From positions 1 to 33,704 of the forward strand of contig CAZQVN010000038.1 of assembly GCA_964596775.1 (NCBI GenBank): 33,704 nucleotides of DNA. Reading direction: 5' to 3'. The translations under genes and the position numbers were made by a program. This document shows, in pieces, positions 1-6,580 of this stretch. The notes under the pieces were generated by a model. The model saw only the letters and a program-made list of their open reading frames with translations, was not told the DNA's origin and ran no database searches. Positions within the stretch are counted from its first letter, which is position 1; each line of letters opens with the position of its first letter. This stretch comes from CAZQVN01 sp964596775 (GTDB lineage Bacteria > Eisenbacteria > RBG-16-71-46 > JABDJR01 > JAWXBZ01).

Positions 1-92
1 AAACGGGCGTCCGCGCGGCTCAGGGTTTCTACTTCCTGAGAGCCGAGTCGTCGACCGACTCGAAGACGATCCGGATGATGCTGGTGCGATAG
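1..92 (+). CDS. 3' end of a secreted protein with FlgD-like / T9SS-like C-terminal tail (partial)
   Basis: The reading frame enters from the left edge (first whole codon at 3) and stops at TAG 90-92, giving 29 C-terminal residues. They contain GFYFLRAESS and finish with KTIRMMLVR. This matches the last strand of the FlgD-Ig-like C-terminal domain used as an export or sorting tail in FCB-type bacteria, and it closely resembles the end of the protein at 4030-5127 (GIYFYRLDQGG ... RRMIVAR). The body of the protein lies outside the window, so its function cannot be stated. A strong terminator follows 25 bp after the stop. Confidence 0.6.
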   Translation, partial: TGVRAAQGFYFLRAESSTDSKTIRMMLVR

Positions 93-116
93 TCTTCAGC
101 CCCACAGGGAAAGGAA

Positions 117-154
117 AGAGCCGGTCGGGGAAACCCGGCCGGCTCTCTTTTTTT
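117..154 (+). terminator. Rho-independent terminator
   Basis: Arms AGAGCCGGTCGGG (117-129) and CCCGGCCGGCTCT (134-146) pair over 13 positions with one G-U wobble around a GAAA loop. A C and seven Ts follow (147-154). It ends the transcript entering from the left. The T-tract is on the + strand side only, so it is not a good terminator for the convergent minus-strand gene that stops at 174. Confidence 0.9.
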
Positions 155-173
155 ATGACGCGCCGCGATCCGC

Positions 174-1940
174 CTACCGGATCTCCACCGTCTTCTCCGC
201 CCGCCCCTTCTGCGACACGTAGCTCAGAGTGGCCTTTCCGGCGCCGCGGACGATCCACTCCACCGTCGTCGTGCCCATGCCCGGCAACGTGTCCACCCGC
301 ACCGTGGACGGGTCGCGGTGGCGGTCACCGTTGTCCACCGCCCGCTCGAAACGATCCTGGACGATGCCCGATGTGACCACCGGAATTCCCTTGAGCGAAG
401 CCGCGTCGAGGGCGGTGATCTTCTTGTCCACGTCGTGGGCCGTGCGGGTGGGGATGAGCCGGTCGTTGGCGAACGTCACCCGGACGCGCCTGAGGCCGCC
501 GCCCAGCGGCGTCACCACCGGGTCGTCGATCACGATGCGGGGCATCTGCATGGCGTGATAGAGCGTGAACGCCATGTTGCGGTGGCACTCCTCCTGGAGC
601 AGGAAGCCGGGAGGAACGCGGCCGTAGTTCTTCTTCCAGCCGCCGATCTCGATCTTCCCGTACTGCGGATGGTCGTACGGCTTCCAGTCCACGAACGCCT
701 CGTTGAGCAGCAGGTGTTTCGAGAACTCGTGACGCTCGTCCACGGAGCGCCCGTCGTCGCCGAAGATGCTCCCGGAGTCCTTCGTCCGGAAGTAGTTGAA
801 GTCGGTGAACAGCTCGTTGGAGAAGCCGATGATGCCGCGGCCGAGATAGCACCAGTCCAGTTCGCCGCCGTGGACCGTGTACAGGTCCTTCCAGAGGATC
901 ATGTACTTGTAGCCCGGCAGCATCTGCTCCCCCTTCTTCCCGATCGCGTCGAAGACGGGGAGGTCGGCGCGGTTGAAGGCCACCGATTCGTCGCCGGGGC
1001 CGCGGAGGATCATCCCGCCCGAGTTGTGGTACGTCTGGAACGCGGCGATGTTCGGCCGGTCGGTGACGAACGTCACGACGGCGCGGGTTTCCGGCAGGCA
1101 CACCGGGTATTCCTGGGCGCCGAACTGGATGAACCCCGGCTGCCAGTCGGAGGGCCAGTTGCGGTTCGGGTCGTACCCGCCCTTCCCGTCCTCGTTGATC
1201 CGGCCGTCGCCGTCGTTGTCGATCCCTTCGTCGTCGAGGAGCGTGTACGAGCCTTCCTCGTCGTCCTTCGCCGGAATCAGGCGCCGCGGGTTGTCCGGGT
1301 CCGGCTTGTACCGACCGTGCGGGTCGGCGATCCGCATCTGGGTGATGTTCCCGTCGCCGTCGAGATCGTCGTCGTCGTCCTCGTCGAGCAGGCCGTCGCC
1401 GTCGTTGTCCCAGGGGGATTGCCCGGTCCGCGACGAGTGCATCGTGTTCGCCGAGTGAAAGAACGCGTCGCGGCCGTCGGGATTGATCGACGGCGCAATG
1501 TAGAACGCCACCCGGTCGAGCAGCTGCGTCACCTCGGGCACCTTCCCGTACATCTCGGTGAGATACCAGGCGGTGTACAGTGCCACCTCGCCCCCCTGAA
1601 TCTCGTTGCCGTGGATGTTCGCGTCGATCCACATGGCCGGCTTCGAGCGGTCGTCGCCGGTCCTGAAGTTCGTGATGGTGATGAGGTGCATCTCGCGCCC
1701 CTGGTACGACTTTCCGATCGACCCTGCCCTGGCGAGGTCCGGGTGGGCGGCGGCGATCTTCTTCATCGCGTCGCCGAGGCCGTCCACGTCGGTGAAGCGG
1801 TCCCAGCGGAGCGGCACCTTCGGGTCGGCGGGCACGCCCATGCCGCCGAGAATCGGCGCGGCGTGAACCTCCCGGGCGGCGGGGCAGAGCAGCGCGGCGG
1901 CCAGCGCCGCGGTCGCGATCCTGCGCGTGAACGTCGTCAT
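174..1940 (-). CDS. Secreted M14-family zinc carboxypeptidase with acidic DxDGDG insert
   Basis: 588 aa. It begins with a signal peptide (about residues 1-28, hydrophobic ALAAALL core). The M14 (carboxypeptidase A-like) active site is complete: zinc ligands H110 and E113 in NIHGNE, substrate-binding N259-R260 in DPNRNW, third zinc ligand H305 in TYHNSGG, and catalytic E376 in FSNELF. Between them, at about 177-252, lie two Asp-rich stretches (DNDGDG, DLDGDGN, DNDGDGRINEDG) that look like calcium-binding thrombospondin-3 or dockerin-type loops. A beta-rich domain (about 470-588) ends the protein. The likely role is extracytoplasmic removal of C-terminal residues from peptides. The start at 1940 is chosen because AGGAGGTGA lies about 8 nt upstream and because ATG overlaps the TGA of the upstream paralogue (ATGA), which implies translational coupling. 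In-frame codons further upstream give no signal peptide. Confidence 0.9.
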   Translation of the reverse strand: MTTFTRRIATAALAAALLCPAAREVHAAPILGGMGVPADPKVPLRWDRFTDVDGLGDAMKKIAAAHPDLARAGSIGKSYQGREMHLITITNFRTGDDRSKPAMWIDANIHGNEIQGGEVALYTAWYLTEMYGKVPEVTQLLDRVAFYIAPSINPDGRDAFFHSANTMHSSRTGQSPWDNDGDGLLDEDDDDDLDGDGNITQMRIADPHGRYKPDPDNPRRLIPAKDDEEGSYTLLDDEGIDNDGDGRINEDGKGGYDPNRNWPSDWQPGFIQFGAQEYPVCLPETRAVVTFVTDRPNIAAFQTYHNSGGMILRGPGDESVAFNRADLPVFDAIGKKGEQMLPGYKYMILWKDLYTVHGGELDWCYLGRGIIGFSNELFTDFNYFRTKDSGSIFGDDGRSVDERHEFSKHLLLNEAFVDWKPYDHPQYGKIEIGGWKKNYGRVPPGFLLQEECHRNMAFTLYHAMQMPRIVIDDPVVTPLGGGLRRVRVTFANDRLIPTRTAHDVDKKITALDAASLKGIPVVTSGIVQDRFERAVDNGDRHRDPSTVRVDTLPGMGTTTVEWIVRGAGKATLSYVSQKGRAEKTVEIR

Positions 1941-3802
1941 GGGAGCGTCACCTCCTGCGTGGTCGTGCCGGTTCGGGGAGCCGCGGCGGTGATCGTCACC
2001 CGGCTCCCGGCGGCGGCCTGGATCGTCCATTCGAGGGCCCGGCGGGCGCCGCCCCCTTCAATCTGGTAGAGCAGCGACACCGGTCGCCCGGTGAGGATCA
2101 CCGCGCCCTTCGGCAGCGTGACGTCCACCCGGACCGGCCGCGCCTTGCGGGTCCGCACGCCCTGGTCGAGCGCCGTCGGCAGGTACTCCGTGTTCGTGAC
2201 CTCGGTCCGGATCCGGTACGCGCCGCCGTCGAGCCGGTCCACCACCGGCGTGTCCAGCGTGATGCCCGGGAGCCAGGACAGGACTTCCGCCGCGAAGCGG
2301 GCGTGACGGATCCCCAGAGAGTCGAGGTCGCCGCGCGGGGGGACGAGGAACGCCAGAGGGTCGAGGCCGCCGGTTTCGACCTTCCTTCCGGGGAAGGTGG
2401 GGTGCGTCACCGCCTTCCACGGCGCGAAGCCGTCGCGACCGGTGTCGGCCAGGTAGCGGAGCATCCGGACCTCGCGGGAGGTCTCCGGCTTTTTCTTTTT
2501 CATGTCTTTGCCGCCGGCTCCGGGCTTCGGCGCGTCGTCGTTCGGTGCTCCGCCGTCCGGCTTCAGTGCGTCGTCACCGGCCGCGCCGCCGTCCGGCTTC
2601 GAACCTGCCCCGCCGTCCGCGTCGTCCCCGGCCTTCGCGCCCTCCTTCTTCGGCGTTCCCGCCGAATCCGGGAACGTCCACCCCGGCGTGACCAGCGCGA
2701 ACATCCCCTGGTGATGGCGGAGCCAGTCCCCGATCGTGCCCGCCGTCTTCGGCGCCGGATCCTCCTTCACGAGGCCGACCTGTTCCTTGTAGCGCTCGGC
2801 GGCGCGGGCATAGTAGGGAGCGTCGTTGTCGAGGATCCCCTTCACCGCGGAGCGGTCGCGGAGCAGCGTCCGGATGTTCTCCGGCGTGCCCGGCGGAAAC
2901 TGGAAGCCGAAGAAACCGCCGCGGGTCGGCTCCGGCTTGACCCCCTTCGGCGCCTCGATCAGCACGTCGTCGCCGGCGAACACGATCGCCGCCGCGATGT
3001 GCGGGTGCGCGAGCACGAAGTCGGCGAACGCCTTAGACTCCGGCTCGGAAATCTGGTGCGGCCCGGACGTCGGGCGGTACGGCTCGTAGCCGTGCGGAAA
3101 GTTCGCGTTGAGGTACACGCCGCCGGGCCCGTCCTCGTTCACCTCGCCGTCCCTGTCGTCGTCCCTGCCCTCGGGGAGGAGGTCGAAGACGCCGAACTCC
3201 CCCTTTTCGGGGGCGGCCTTCACGTTCGCCCGGGCGTCCGACGTGTCGGGCCGGAAGAGGCCGCCGGAGCGGTACACCCGCATCCAGAGCGCGTGACCGT
3301 CGCCGTCGAGGTCGTCCGGTCCGTCCTCGTCCGTGGCCCCGTCGTGATCCTCGTCCACTGCGCGCCGGTTCACGCCGCGGCGGTCGCCGGAGAGGAGCGC
3401 CGCCCGGGCGTCCGGATTCATGTCGGCGATGACGTAGAGGACCGCCCGCTCGAGGGGGTCGGCGCCGGACGCCGGTTTGGCACCGAGCGTCCGGGCGATC
3501 GAGAGCGCGATCTCCGCGGAAGCGAGGCGTTCCGGATCGGCCCCGGCAGCCACGAGGAGCGCGGGTTTCGTTTCCGGATCGCCCGAACCGCGGGCGACGC
3601 GGAGGACCTGGAGCTTCTTGCCGCCCGCCGAAGTTCCGTAATCGATCAGGGAGCCGCCGGGAAGGCTGCCGGCCAGTTTCCTGAGCTCGGCGGAAACGGC
3701 ATCCGGGCCGGGATAGCCCTCCCGGATTCCCGCGGCGCCGGTCGGGGGAGCGAACCCCGCGAGTGTTGCGCCGATCAGGCAGGACAGGAAAAGGGGACGC
3801 AT
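1937..3802 (-). CDS. Catalytically dead M14 carboxypeptidase paralogue (pseudo-peptidase), secreted
   Basis: 621 aa with an N-terminal signal peptide (about 1-24). It aligns along its length with the downstream M14 enzyme: KPALLVAAGADPER matches KPAMWIDANIHGNE, MNPDAR matches INPDGR, and it has the same Asp-rich insert (DLDGDGHALWMR, DDDRDGEVNEDG). Every active-site residue is replaced: zinc ligands H110, E113 and H305 become D89, R92 and A276; R260 becomes A in LNANFP; and catalytic E376 becomes P. It cannot be a zinc peptidase of this type. Residues about 381-440 are a low-complexity linker with repeated KPDGGA/DDA units and a KKKK patch, absent from the partner. The C-terminal beta domain is kept. 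GGAGGT lies 11 nt before the ATG. As first gene of the pair, it may bind or chaperone the active enzyme or its substrate; that is inference. Confidence 0.85.
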   Translation of the reverse strand: MRPLFLSCLIGATLAGFAPPTGAAGIREGYPGPDAVSAELRKLAGSLPGGSLIDYGTSAGGKKLQVLRVARGSGDPETKPALLVAAGADPERLASAEIALSIARTLGAKPASGADPLERAVLYVIADMNPDARAALLSGDRRGVNRRAVDEDHDGATDEDGPDDLDGDGHALWMRVYRSGGLFRPDTSDARANVKAAPEKGEFGVFDLLPEGRDDDRDGEVNEDGPGGVYLNANFPHGYEPYRPTSGPHQISEPESKAFADFVLAHPHIAAAIVFAGDDVLIEAPKGVKPEPTRGGFFGFQFPPGTPENIRTLLRDRSAVKGILDNDAPYYARAAERYKEQVGLVKEDPAPKTAGTIGDWLRHHQGMFALVTPGWTFPDSAGTPKKEGAKAGDDADGGAGSKPDGGAAGDDALKPDGGAPNDDAPKPGAGGKDMKKKKPETSREVRMLRYLADTGRDGFAPWKAVTHPTFPGRKVETGGLDPLAFLVPPRGDLDSLGIRHARFAAEVLSWLPGITLDTPVVDRLDGGAYRIRTEVTNTEYLPTALDQGVRTRKARPVRVDVTLPKGAVILTGRPVSLLYQIEGGGARRALEWTIQAAAGSRVTITAAAPRTGTTTQEVTLP

Positions 3803-3923
3803 CGCGTTGTGCTACCTCCGTCACAGGTCGTAGGACAATGAGGGGGGAACGGACTGGAGATAGGACCACAAGCGGGGCGGGGGATCAAGCTGGACGGCAG
3901 CGGAACCCGGCAAGTCCATTTCA

Positions 3924-3939
3924 GGGCAAGGCATTGCCC
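3924..3939. repeat. Small inverted repeat between divergent genes
   Basis: GGGCAA and TTGCCC form perfect 6-bp arms around GGCA. It lies in the 227-bp divergent gap between the M14 pair and the secreted protein at 4030. It could be an operator half-site pair, but nothing identifies a regulator, and 6-bp arms can arise by chance. Confidence 0.25.
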
Positions 3940-3965
3940 CAAGGCAGACGCTTTCGACAACTTTG

Positions 3966-3994
3966 TTGATCCGCCGCTCCACATTGACTACACT
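3966..3994 (+). promoter_or_regulatory. Predicted sigma-70-type promoter for the secreted protein at 4030
   Basis: TTGATC (3966-3971) and TACACT (3989-3994) are separated by 17 nt; each matches four of six consensus bases. The start codon is 36 nt further on and has a strong SD. The same TACACT box with 17-nt spacing from a TTG-box precedes the secreted protein at 10702. Confidence 0.45.
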
Positions 3995-4029
3995 AGTCGT
4001 TGTACCTCAAAATACAAGGAGGTCTTCCC

Positions 4030-5127
4030 ATGAGCCGCCTCCCAGCCGCAATCGCTGCGCTCCTCCTCCTCGGAGTCTCCACGGCGGGCGCCGAGCGCTA
4101 TGAGACCCGCATCACCATCTGCAACGATGCCGTGGCCCCGCCCCAGGACGAGGACGAGCAGACAACGCCCCCCGCGCACATTTCCGGGACGCTCTCGCAT
4201 CCGGCCGGAATCTACTCGTACGACTGCACGGCGGAAAAGGGCGCCACGATCGTCCAGGGGTGGATGGAAAGCGGCTATTCCACGCTGAACAAGTGCCGGG
4301 TCTTCGTGGCCGATACGAACGTCGAAGACTTCGTGATCACGGACGGAACGGGAGTGGCCAAGCCGGTGTCGTTTTACGTCAATCTCGATGTCACCGGTTT
4401 TTCCTACCTGACGCGCTATGAACCGCTGGACAAGTCGCGGGGCTGCGTGGAGAGCCGGGTTCGCGTCTGGTTCAACGTGTCTTCCAGCAACGACCTGGAG
4501 AGCATCCTGCGTCCCGAGGAGGACGGCTACTCCTGTTTCGGATCCTCGACAGGAATCTTCACGGGCCACGTTGAGAGTCATGTGGACACGACCGTCGCCA
4601 TCGGGCCGTTCAGCCTCAACACCGAGCAGGTCGTCACGTTCAGCATCCGGTCGCGCATCCAGCTGGCCCCGAACGTCGCTGCCGGGGGAACGTCGGTGGA
4701 GCTGACCGGGGCCTGGGCGGTCTCCTATCCCACCCACGTTCCGCTCATCTCCCTCCCGGCCGGGTTCAATGCGAACAGCGCGGAAGGGTGCATCGTCGAC
4801 AACTGGTACACCGGTCCCGGCTTCAGCGCCGTGCCGGAAATCACGCCGACTCCGATCCGGCTGGCCCAGAACCGGCCGAACCCGTTTACGGACGCGACGC
4901 GCATCGCGTTCGGCCTGCCGCGGACCGGCGACGTCCGCCTGGAAATCTTCGACGTCCAGGGTCGGCGGGTGCGGTCGCTCGTGAACGGGCATCTGGCCGC
5001 CGGCCTGCACGACCTGACCTGGGACGGCCGGAACTCCGGCCGGGCTCCGGTTCCGGGAGGCATCTACTTCTACCGACTGGACCAGGGAGGCCAGACCATC
5101 GTCAGGCGGATGATCGTCGCCCGCTGA
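4030..5127 (+). CDS. Secreted protein with FlgD-like C-terminal sorting domain
   Basis: 365 aa. The start at 4030 is set by AAGGAGGT (4016-4023) 6 nt before the ATG; an upstream ATG at 4000 would spoil the signal peptide (MSRLPAAIAALLLLGVSTAGA). The middle, about residues 22-275, is beta-rich with several Cys and has no family that I recognise. The last 80 or so residues form a FlgD-Ig-like/T9SS type-A-like domain: NRPNPFTDATRIAFGLP, VRLEIFDVQGRRVR, AGLHDLTWDGRN, PGGIYFYRL and terminal RRMIVAR. In FCB-related bacteria such domains mark proteins for export and surface attachment. It is therefore probably extracellular or cell-surface; its substrate or role is unknown. It stops 9 bp before the convergent tetR stop, with no obvious terminator. 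Confidence 0.85.
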   Translation: MSRLPAAIAALLLLGVSTAGAERYETRITICNDAVAPPQDEDEQTTPPAHISGTLSHPAGIYSYDCTAEKGATIVQGWMESGYSTLNKCRVFVADTNVEDFVITDGTGVAKPVSFYVNLDVTGFSYLTRYEPLDKSRGCVESRVRVWFNVSSSNDLESILRPEEDGYSCFGSSTGIFTGHVESHVDTTVAIGPFSLNTEQVVTFSIRSRIQLAPNVAAGGTSVELTGAWAVSYPTHVPLISLPAGFNANSAEGCIVDNWYTGPGFSAVPEITPTPIRLAQNRPNPFTDATRIAFGLPRTGDVRLEIFDVQGRRVRSLVNGHLAAGLHDLTWDGRNSGRAPVPGGIYFYRLDQGGQTIVRRMIVAR

Positions 5128-5136
5128 ATCGGTGCC

Positions 5137-5736
5137 TTATCCGCTCATTCCGGCCTGTCGCTCGATCATGCCCGCCATCAGCGCAACGGCGTCCTCGAGA
5201 CTCAGCCCCTGTGCACGGGTCAGCGAGGCCCAGGTCGAAAACGAGAGCGCGTGTCCGATCGCGGCGCGGAGCAGGGCGGGATCCCCGGCCTTTTTCCGGC
5301 ACCCGGCGGCGAGCACGTCCGCGGCTGCCGCAAGGTAGTTCCGGAGGGCGTTCACCGCGGGGCCGAGTGACTCCAGGACGCTCCCGTCCCGGAAGACGTT
5401 GGCGAGCATCGTTTCATTGCGGCCGAAGAAGGCGTACATCTCGGTGAGGGCCGTGTGCATGCGCCGCTTTCGACCCCTGATGGCATTCCAGGCGGAGTGA
5501 TCGGGGAACGGGTTCGATTCCGCCCAGTGCGCCGAACACGCGGCAAACATCGACGCCTCGTCGGGGAAGTGCCGGTAGACCGTGGCGCGCTGCACTCCGG
5601 CCCGGTCCGCGACGGCCCGGATGGTCGTGCGGGCGGGGCCGATCGAGCCGTGCAGTGCAACCATGGCCTCGATGATCTTGAGACGGGTTTCCTCCTCGAG
5701 TTCGGCCCGGCGGGTTTTTCGGTAGTTTCGGGTCAT
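5137..5736 (-). CDS. TetR/AcrR-family transcriptional regulator
   Basis: 199 aa. The N-terminal 60 or so residues form a TetR-type helix-turn-helix: TTIRAVADRAGVQRATVYRH, followed by FPDEASMF. The C-terminal ligand-binding region is all-helical and too variable to assign a ligand. The gene is divergent from the TGA-containing peroxidase gene at 5894, and a perfect 34-bp palindrome lies between them, the usual arrangement for a repressor of its neighbour. There is no SD; TATAAT sits 6 nt before the ATG on this strand, so the mRNA is probably leaderless. Confidence 0.9.
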   Translation of the reverse strand: MTRNYRKTRRAELEEETRLKIIEAMVALHGSIGPARTTIRAVADRAGVQRATVYRHFPDEASMFAACSAHWAESNPFPDHSAWNAIRGRKRRMHTALTEMYAFFGRNETMLANVFRDGSVLESLGPAVNALRNYLAAAADVLAAGCRKKAGDPALLRAAIGHALSFSTWASLTRAQGLSLEDAVALMAGMIERQAGMSG

Positions 5737-5742
5737 AATTCA

Positions 5743-5748
5743 ATTATA
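5743..5748 (-). promoter_or_regulatory. -10 box of tetR, leaderless start
   Basis: Read on the minus strand, a perfect TATAAT ends 6 nt before the tetR ATG, so transcription would begin at or beside the start codon. No good -35 is visible (CAAGCA at 17-nt spacing); that stretch overlaps the -35 of the divergent promoter. Confidence 0.6.
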
Positions 5749-5768
5749 CAACGCTGTTCCATGAATGC

Positions 5769-5797
5769 TTGACACGGCGCCGGCGGGCTGTCATATT
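5769..5797 (+). promoter_or_regulatory. Promoter of the TGA-containing peroxidase gene
   Basis: A perfect TTGACA (5769-5774) is followed by a 17-nt spacer and CATATT (5792-5797), four of six matches to TATAAT. The predicted transcription start (about 5804) falls inside the 34-bp palindrome, so a bound repressor would block initiation. Confidence 0.7.
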
Positions 5798-5830
5798 CAA
5801 TTCATCGAACATAGATGTTCGATGAATTGA
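5797..5830. promoter_or_regulatory. Perfect 34-bp palindrome, probable TetR operator
   Basis: The arms TCAATTCATCGAACAT (5797-5812) and ATGTTCGATGAATTGA (5815-5830) are perfect reverse complements around a central AG. The palindrome starts at the last base of the -10 box and covers the predicted transcription start of the downstream peroxidase gene. Its AT content contrasts with the GC-rich surroundings. The adjacent divergent TetR gene is the obvious candidate binder; a TetR dimer or pair of dimers on such a site is normal for the family. Assigning this regulator is inference. Confidence 0.75.
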
Positions 5831-5893
5831 GCCTGGCGCCGCGGGCCGCCGGGTTCAGGGAAACTCCCGGCCCGCACGGGACAGGGAGGGCGC

Positions 5894-6469
5894 ATGCCGA
5901 ACATCAGGACGATCGTGCCGGAACAGGCAGGAGGAATACGAAAGGCGTTCTTCGGCTGGGTCCGCGGCCAGTACGGCGGCGTGGTGCCCGGAGTGTTCCA
6001 GGTTCTCGCCGTGGACCTCAAGGTGGCCGGTCCGGCCGGCATCCTGTATCGCCACCTGCACCTGCGCGCCTCGTCCCCGCTCAGCCGGCTCCAGCGCGAA
6101 ATGCTGGCCACGGTCGTGAACGGCAAGGTGGGTGGAGCCCCCTGACTGGGCCTTCACACGGCGGCAGTTCGCCGCCTTACGGGGGATGAGCACCTGAACC
6201 ACGAGTTCGCCACGAACTGGCCCGAGTACGACCTGGATACGAAAACGCGGGCCCTGCTCGGGTTTGCCGGAAAGCTGACCGAAACGCCGAATCTCGTGGA
6301 CCGCGAAGACACGGACCGGCTCCGGGAGGCCGGCTGGGACGAAGCGGCCATCTGGGACATCACGGCTCTCGTCTCCTTCTTCAACTTCAGCGGCCGGCTC
6401 GAAGCCGCGTCGGGCCTGCCGCCCGACGAGATTCCCGAGGGGGCCCGGATCGCCGAAGCGGGAGAGTGA
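5894..6469 (+). CDS. AhpD/carboxymuconolactone decarboxylase-family peroxidase, probable selenoprotein (in-frame TGA 6143-6145)
   Basis: Read with the TGA at 6143-6145 as an amino acid, one uninterrupted frame gives 191 aa; read as stop it gives 83 aa lacking the active site. The family signature runs across the codon without a frame change: SPLSRLQREMLATVVNG, then GAP-TGA-LGLH, then RRLTGDE, TKTRALLGFAGKLTETP and ALVSFFNFSGRLEAASGL. In AhpD-type alkylhydroperoxidases the active site is CxxC followed four residues later by His. Here the TGA (residue 84) sits exactly four before H88, in the place of the second Cys, and the first Cys is G81. A hairpin that fits bacterial SECIS rules follows at 6160-6176. 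The expected role is a peroxidase or thiol-disulfide-type redox enzyme. AGGGAGGG precedes the ATG by 3 nt or more. It is divergent from tetR. The alternative is a nonsense mutation; selA, selB, selC and selD are not in this window. Confidence 0.8.
6143..6176 (+). promoter_or_regulatory. Selenocysteine TGA codon and bSECIS-like hairpin
   Basis: After TGA (6143-6145) come 14 nt and then GGCGGC (6160-6165), loop AGTTC (6166-6170) and GCCGCC (6171-6176), a perfect 6-bp stem. The loop begins 20 nt after the TGA and has G as its second base followed by T. Published bSECIS rules ask for a loop 16-37 nt after UGA with a G in the first two loop positions, and SelB-bound loops carry GU. Weak lower pairing (CCUU with GGGG) may extend the stem. 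The hairpin is inside the coding frame, as expected in bacteria. Confidence 0.7.
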
Positions 6470-6525
6470 CGGGAGAAGGGCCGGAAGGCCGATCCCGCCG
6501 GTGACCCTCGGACCGCGCCATGGGG

Positions 6526-6531
6526 TACACT
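6526..6531 (+). promoter_or_regulatory. -10-like TACACT upstream of the TPR gene
   Basis: GGGTACACTGC matches the TACACT box seen before 4030, 10702 and 30653. A -35 is weak (GTGACC with 19-nt spacing). The start codon is 49 nt downstream and has its own SD. Confidence 0.35.
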
Positions 6532-6580
6532 GCCTCGAACAGGCGAAATCGCCACGCCACCCCACAAGCAGGAGGTTGCC

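Noticed and set aside
1350..1420. GTCGTCGTC-type short tandem repeat as a mobile or CRISPR-like repeat
   Set aside because: It encodes the Asp run of the calcium-type loop in the M14 enzyme; codon repetition explains it.
318..3841. Long + strand open frames across the M14 pair (318-2069 and 2303-3841)
   Set aside because: Compositional shadows of the minus-strand peptidase genes; no SD, no domain.
5894..6145. A separate 83-aa protein ending at the TGA, followed by a second protein or a frameshifted pseudogene
   Set aside because: The downstream family sequence is in the same frame, with no insertion or deletion, and the TGA is at an active-site Cys column; readthrough as selenocysteine explains more. 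A nonsense mutation stays possible.
5815..6189. An open frame starting with ATG inside the 34-bp palindrome
   Set aside because: The ATG is part of the palindrome, has no SD, lies in a different frame from the peroxidase and gives a Arg/Pro/Gly-rich product.
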